Assembly: GCF_900110205.1 (NCBI RefSeq)
Contig: NZ_FOCV01000016.1
Span: 88,501 to 152,500 of the forward strand
DNA length: 64,000 bases
Source of the DNA: Rhizobium tibeticum
Lineage (GTDB): Bacteria > Pseudomonadota > Alphaproteobacteria > Rhizobiales > Rhizobiaceae
Direction of reading: 5' to 3'
This document shows, one piece after another, positions 60,603-64,000 of this stretch (its first letter is position 1; every line of letters begins with the position of its first letter). Under the pieces are notes generated by a model that was not told the origin of the DNA, did no database searches, and saw only the letters and a list, made by a program, of their open reading frames with translations. The position numbers were made by a program, and so were the translations under genes.

Positions 60603-61597
60603 GCCGGAAAGATTCTCGTGGCATGTTCGCCAATGTGCTCGGTCAACTTGAGCAACCGGCCGTGGCGCCGGTCGCCAAGCCGACGACGTCTCCGCACCTT
60701 CTCAAGGTCGCGGCGGGCGTCAGGCAGATCCAGGAAAAAGGCGAGGTCCTCGACCGGCTCCTCAAGGACGGCGATCATATCGTCGAGGTGGATCCCGATG
60801 ACGTGGCGCCCTCCTCGATCCCGGATCGCTTCGATGGTGCTTATGACGATGCCGCCATCGACGAGATTGCAGCGTCCATCAAGGAGCGCGGACAGATCGT
60901 ACCTGGCCTGATCAGGCCGCACAGAGGCAATGGGCTACCATACCAGATCGTGTTCGGGCGGCGGCGATTGGCGGCGGCCAAGGCGCTTGGCCTGAAGTTC
61001 CGCGCCATCGTGCGGGAACTCAGCGATGAAGAGGCAATCGTCTTCCAGGGCGAAGAGAACGCAAACCGCAATGACCTGTCGTTCATCGAGAAGTGCGCAT
61101 TCGCGCTATCTCAGGAGCAGGCCGGATATCGACGCGACGTGATCTGTGCATCGCTTGCGACGGGGAAGTCGCATGTGTCGGAGATGCTGCGGATTGCAAC
61201 CGCGATCCCTCGGGATGTTCTGCTTGCGATTGGCTCCTCGCCGGAAATCGGCCGTCGCCGGTGGATCGACTTTGCCGACGCTTTCGCCAGGCGCCAGGAC
61301 GGTGCAGCGCGCATCAAGCAATCGCTGGGTCAAGACAAAGCCGCTGCCGAGAAAGATCGTTTTGCGATCGCTCTTGGCGCGCTGAAGGCCGAAGCAGCGC
61401 CGGCGGCTGCGCAGTCTGCCGTGACGGAAATACGAGCAAATGGCTTTCTTCTAGCGACAGTCAGCTACGCGAAGACAGGCCCTAAGCTCAGCTTCACAAA
61501 GGCCGTTCCGGCCAGTTTCGTCGATTTCTTGAATGCTCGCATGGAGGCGCTTCATAGCGAATTCGTGCAGTCGACACAACGCAGCAGCAAAGGATAA
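60599..61597 (+). CDS. repB: Plasmid partitioning protein RepB
   Basis: A 332-aa ParB-family protein starting MSRKDSRGMFANVLGQLEQP, overlapping the repA stop (ATGA). ParB/Srx domain at about 65-150 (IDEIAASIKERGQIVPGLIR, VFGRRRLAAAKALGLKFRAI, FQGEENANRNDLSFIEKCAF) followed by an HTH (ICASLATGKSHVSEMLRIAT). It binds centromere-like parS sites and works with RepA. The N-terminal 20 residues are the usual RepA-interacting region. Confidence 0.95.
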   Translation: MSRKDSRGMFANVLGQLEQPAVAPVAKPTTSPHLLKVAAGVRQIQEKGEVLDRLLKDGDHIVEVDPDDVAPSSIPDRFDGAYDDAAIDEIAASIKERGQIVPGLIRPHRGNGLPYQIVFGRRRLAAAKALGLKFRAIVRELSDEEAIVFQGEENANRNDLSFIEKCAFALSQEQAGYRRDVICASLATGKSHVSEMLRIATAIPRDVLLAIGSSPEIGRRRWIDFADAFARRQDGAARIKQSLGQDKAAAEKDRFAIALGALKAEAAPAAAQSAVTEIRANGFLLATVSYAKTGPKLSFTKAVPASFVDFLNARMEALHSEFVQSTQRSSKG

Positions 61598-61603
61598 CAC
61601 CGC

Positions 61604-61658
61604 AAAAGAAAAAAGCTCCCGAACGTTGCCGTCACGGAAGCCCTTCTCATAGGTTAGC
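61604..61658 (-). ncRNA. Countertranscribed RNA (incA/ctRNA) of the repABC operon
   Basis: In the 151-nt repB-repC gap the minus strand carries TTGACA (61693-61688), a 17-nt spacer and GATTCT (61670-61665), giving a start near 61658. About 45 nt later a hairpin GCTTCCG / CGGGAGC (one G-U pair) is followed by a run of T residues (61614-61604), an intrinsic terminator. Such antisense RNAs block repC translation and set copy number and incompatibility. Ends are estimated. Confidence 0.75.
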
Positions 61659-61748
61659 AGCTAGAGAATCGCATTTCCGGGAATCGCTGTCAAGAGTTGG
61701 CACCAGTTTGGTGGGTGGATTTCTTTTGCCTTCAGCAAGGTGAAGGTG

Positions 61749-63038
61749 ATGGAAACAGGAAGCGTGACGACGCCCTTTGGGCAGCGTCCGATGACGCTTG
61801 GCATGCTTGCCAGCCAAAAGGCAGCGAGCGAGCTTCAGGCAGATCAATCGGTCGACAAATGGAAAATCTATAGGGCACTATGCGCTGCCAAGCCCCTGCT
61901 TGGCGTGACGGACCGCGCGCTTGCGGTGTTGAATGCATTGCTGAGTTTCTATCCGAAGAATGTCCTGTCAGAAGAAAACGGCCTCGTCGTTTTTCCGTCG
62001 AATGATCAGCTTTCGTTGCGCTCGCACGGTATGGCCGAGCAGACGATCCGCCGACATCTGGCTGTGCTGGTCGAAGCCGGACTGATCGTGCGCAAAGACA
62101 GTCCAAACGGCAAACGCTACGCCCGCAGGGTCAAGGAAGGTGAGGTCGGAGAGGCATTCGGCTTTTCGTTGGCACCGCTAATCGTGCGTGCCGAGGAGAT
62201 CGAGCGTCTGGCGGCCGAGGTGGTGGCCGAACGGCTACATGTGCAGCGATTGCGCGAGCAGCTCAGCCTTTGCCGCCGCGACGTTGCGAAGCTGATCGAG
62301 ACCGCAATGGAGGAAGACCTGGCGGGCGATTGGGAGGCTGCGTTCAGCTATTTCAGGGGGTTGGTCGACGGTGTACCGCGTACGCCGACGGCAGAGCGGA
62401 TCGCAACGACACTTGAAGAGATGCAAACCCTGCGCGACGACATCACTAACAGACTGGAAACTTTGCTTAAAGCCAAAAATACGCGCGGCAATCCCGCTCA
62501 AACTGAGCGTCACATACATAATTCAAACCCTGACTCTATTACTGAACTTGAACCAGCTTTAGAAATAAAGCAGGGGGCAAACTCGGGGCGCACGCTTGAG
62601 CCTTATGCCGGGGCGCCGGCTGAGAAGCAAAAGCATGACGATCGAAATACCGCAGAGGCGCAAAGCCGACCAGGCAGTGATGGCGCGGGCATGAAGTCCT
62701 TCCCGCTCGGGCTAGTTCTGCAGGCCTGCCCCGACATGGTGAGCTACGGGCCTGGCGGATCGATCGCAAATTGGCGCGACATGATGGCGGCTGCGGTCGT
62801 GGTCCGGGGGATGCTGGGTGTTAGCGCTTCGGCTTATGAGGAAGCGTCTGCTACGATGGGAGCCGAGAACGCGGCCACGGTCATGGCGTGCATCCTCGAA
62901 CGCGGCGGCCACATCAACTCGGCGGGAGGATACCTGCGAGATCTGACCCGTCGCGCGGAAAGAGGTGAATTCTCGATCGGCCCGATGCTGATGTCGCTGG
63001 TCCGTGCGCACGGCGGCGCGACACGGCGGGCGGGGTAG
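61749..63038 (+). CDS. repC: Replication initiator RepC
   Basis: A 429-aa initiator. ATG 61749 follows AAGGTGAAGGTG. Conserved RepC blocks: TPFGQRPMTLGMLASQKAAS at the start, DKWKIYRALCAAKPLLGVTD near 35, VFPSNDQLSLRSHGMAEQTI and RRHLAVLVEAGLIVRKDSPN near 85-115. The C-terminal domain has LGLVLQACPDMVSYGPGGSI and HINSAGGYLRDLTRRAERGE. A variable AT-rich linker is around residues 240-280. RepC binds an origin inside its own gene and is limiting for replication. Confidence 0.95.
   Translation: METGSVTTPFGQRPMTLGMLASQKAASELQADQSVDKWKIYRALCAAKPLLGVTDRALAVLNALLSFYPKNVLSEENGLVVFPSNDQLSLRSHGMAEQTIRRHLAVLVEAGLIVRKDSPNGKRYARRVKEGEVGEAFGFSLAPLIVRAEEIERLAAEVVAERLHVQRLREQLSLCRRDVAKLIETAMEEDLAGDWEAAFSYFRGLVDGVPRTPTAERIATTLEEMQTLRDDITNRLETLLKAKNTRGNPAQTERHIHNSNPDSITELEPALEIKQGANSGRTLEPYAGAPAEKQKHDDRNTAEAQSRPGSDGAGMKSFPLGLVLQACPDMVSYGPGGSIANWRDMMAAAVVVRGMLGVSASAYEEASATMGAENAATVMACILERGGHINSAGGYLRDLTRRAERGEFSIGPMLMSLVRAHGGATRRAG
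62465..62580. other. Candidate origin of replication inside repC
   Basis: The AT-richest stretch of repC, coding for the linker between the DNA-binding and C-terminal domains. In repABC plasmids oriV lies in such an AT-rich segment within repC. Placement is by composition and family knowledge, not by an identified repeat. Confidence 0.45.
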
Positions 63039-63146
63039 CGGAAGGGTTAGACTAGCCCGGAAATTTCAAAGGTAGGGGCACCGGGGCTCTGAATCTGAGA
63101 TAATGTTTTTGCAACAAAGTGTTACCGGAATCAAAGGTGTTCTCGG

Positions 63147-63385
63147 ATGCAGACACAGTGTAGCGCAAAATCATTTGAGTTTGCGCGCGTAGAATCACGA
63201 TCGGTAGTGGCGGCATTTGATGGCGGCGCGGTGACGAGCGACGCCGCCGCGCTGCTGCTGGGGTCCACGGATCGGGCCATTGGTCTAGTCGATTGTTTTG
63301 CCGCTTGCTTTGTGGATCGGCGCCGGCCGGAGCTCATCGAGCAGGAGGTGCGCACGCTGGTAAGCCAGCGGGTGTTCGGGATCTC
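63147..63385 (+). pseudogene. 5' fragment of an IS1380-family transposase
   Basis: ATG 63147 (MQTQCSAKSFEFARVESRSV) begins a typical IS1380-type transposase: VVAAFDGGAVTSDAAALLLG and QEVRTLVSQRVFGI. After about 80 residues the homology stops and the sequence becomes a group II intron maturase. The remaining 350 or so residues, including the catalytic acidic triad, are missing. The left end of the element may be near 63056, but no inverted repeat partner is present. Confidence 0.8.
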
Positions 63386-63630
63386 GCACGGAGATGAGCC
63401 TGCAGGACATCTCCCGGCTATTCAATCCCGTCCTGCGGGGCTGGGTGGCTTATTATGGGAGGTTTTACCCGTCGGCGACGTATCCGGTCTTCAGGCACGT
63501 CAACCAGACGTTGATCGCCTGGGCGATGCGGAAGTATCGACGGCTCAAAAGGCATAAGACGCGGGCAAGCCCCTTCCTCGAAACCGTGCCAGAGAAGCAG
63601 CCCCGTCTGTTCGTACATTGGCAAAAGGAA
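63385..63630 (+). pseudogene. 3' fragment of a group II intron reverse transcriptase/maturase
   Basis: Encodes the C-terminal maturase (GIIM) domain: LFNPVLRGWVAYYGRFYPSA, PVFRHVNQTLIAWAMRKYRR and PRLFVHWQ. The reverse transcriptase domain is absent. It begins where the IS1380 transposase fragment ends, and its frame runs into repeat sequence of the following IS21-type element. The fragment is dead. Confidence 0.82.
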
Positions 63631-63664
63631 CCGTCGGAGCGTTTACTTGCGTATTCCGATGAAG

Positions 63665-63707
63665 CCGGCCAGTCATTCCGATTTCATTCCGGCCAGCATT
63701 CCGATTT
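63665..63707. repeat. Direct repeats at the IS21-type end
   Basis: CCGGCCAGTCATTCCGATTT at 63665 and CCGGCCAGCATTCCGATTT at 63689, with a further partial ATTCCGAT copy at about 63652. IS21-family elements carry several such internal repeats near their ends that bind the IstA transposase. Confidence 0.65.
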
Positions 63708-63772
63708 GAAGGCGGCCATTTCTCGGACTGATCCTGGGTCTGTTTGATGTTTGGATCTCGTTTTGTTTCAGG

Positions 63773-64000
63773 TCAAGCGTGCAGTGTTTCAAACGCTATC
63801 GGCGAGCGCTGTTTTCGCATGCTTTCACCGGTGAGATCGATGCGATAGGCGTTGTGAACGAGGCGATCCAGGATGGCGTCAGCAAGCGTTGGGTTTGCGA
63901 TGATCTCGTACCAGCGATCCAAAGGCACCTGGCTGGTGACGATCGTCGATCGCCGCTCGTAGCGGTCTTCGATGATCTCGAGGAGATCGCGCCGTTGATC
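63773..64000 (-). CDS. istB: IstB-like ATPase, C-terminal part (runs off the window)
   Basis: The last 75 residues of IstB are readable on the minus strand up to the stop at 63773-63775: [40 protein letters not shown] and [20 protein letters not shown]. IstB is the AAA+ helper of the IS21 transposase IstA. The Walker motifs and start lie beyond position 64000, so whether the gene is complete cannot be told. Confidence 0.9.
   Translation of the reverse strand, partial: DQRRDLLEIIEDRYERRSTIVTSQVPLDRWYEIIANPTLADAILDRLVHNAYRIDLTGESMRKQRSPIAFETLHA

Larger units (their letters stand above)
63650..64000 (-). mobile_element. End of an IS21-family insertion sequence (partial, continues past the window)
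   Basis: Contains the 3' part of istB and, beyond its stop, repeated ATTCCGATTT-containing blocks typical of IS21-family ends. The left part with istA is outside the window. The outer boundary is estimated. Confidence 0.7.

Overview
This window looks like part of a repABC plasmid or chromid of a Rhizobiaceae alphaproteobacterium (Rhizobium / Ensifer / Agrobacterium group). The main evidence is a complete repA-repB-repC operon at 59.4-63.0 kb with its antisense ctRNA. Several rhizobial small-protein families and a dense set of sugar ABC importers agree with this. No tRNA, rRNA or CRISPR array was seen.

Layout. 0.2-5.1 kb: a small stress-type protein, an AttEFGH-like ABC exporter operon and a DUF3309 micro-protein. 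5.2-6.2 kb: decayed remnants (a TPR protein and an isoprenylcysteine methyltransferase-like protein). 6.3-9.8 kb: a TPR-LuxR regulator and a fused alpha/beta-hydrolase-like + methyltransferase protein whose hydrolase half has lost its catalytic residues. 10.2-13.1 kb: an Lrp regulator, a nucleoside-recognition membrane protein and small proteins. 13.3-24.7 kb: a sugar module made of a CUT1 importer, an oxidoreductase/aldo-keto reductase fusion, AraC and LysR regulators, and XylD/XylX-like enzymes of an oxidative pentose route. 24.8-27.9 kb: small lipoproteins, a PraR-like regulator and a frameshifted pepT. 28.0-34.2 kb: a PotABCD-type importer (one permease frameshifted), a GntR regulator and mannonate dehydratase uxuA. 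34.3-36.1 kb: small proteins and a DUF4239 pseudogene.

36.1-40.9 kb is the most interesting part. It is a compact, co-directional operon of a PraR-like regulator, a SARP/TPR regulator, a cysteine-free 71-aa peptide, a YcaO enzyme and a TfuA partner. I read it as a candidate peptide-modifying (probably thioamide-forming) RiPP-like system. The ycaO start appears to be non-canonical.

40.9-50.4 kb: a GNAT acetyltransferase, then an importer without its own ATPase, a GH38 alpha-mannosidase and two ROK regulators. 50.5-53.7 kb: a GAF-Fis regulator, an aldehyde dehydrogenase and a DUF779 protein, linked by a shared palindromic operator. That operator sits inside a 44-bp perfect palindrome upstream of the regulator. 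54-58.8 kb: an Lrp regulator and a NarL-type two-component system flanked by two Gly/Asn-rich exported proteins. 59.4-63.0 kb: repABC. 63.1-64.0 kb: a pile-up of truncated mobile elements (IS1380-type transposase, group II intron maturase, IS21 istB) running off the window end.

Taken together, the replicon carries catabolic importers with their regulators, a candidate modified-peptide cluster and plasmid maintenance functions, together with several decaying genes. Three small genes have EcfG/RpoE2-like promoter matches, which would link them to the general stress response.
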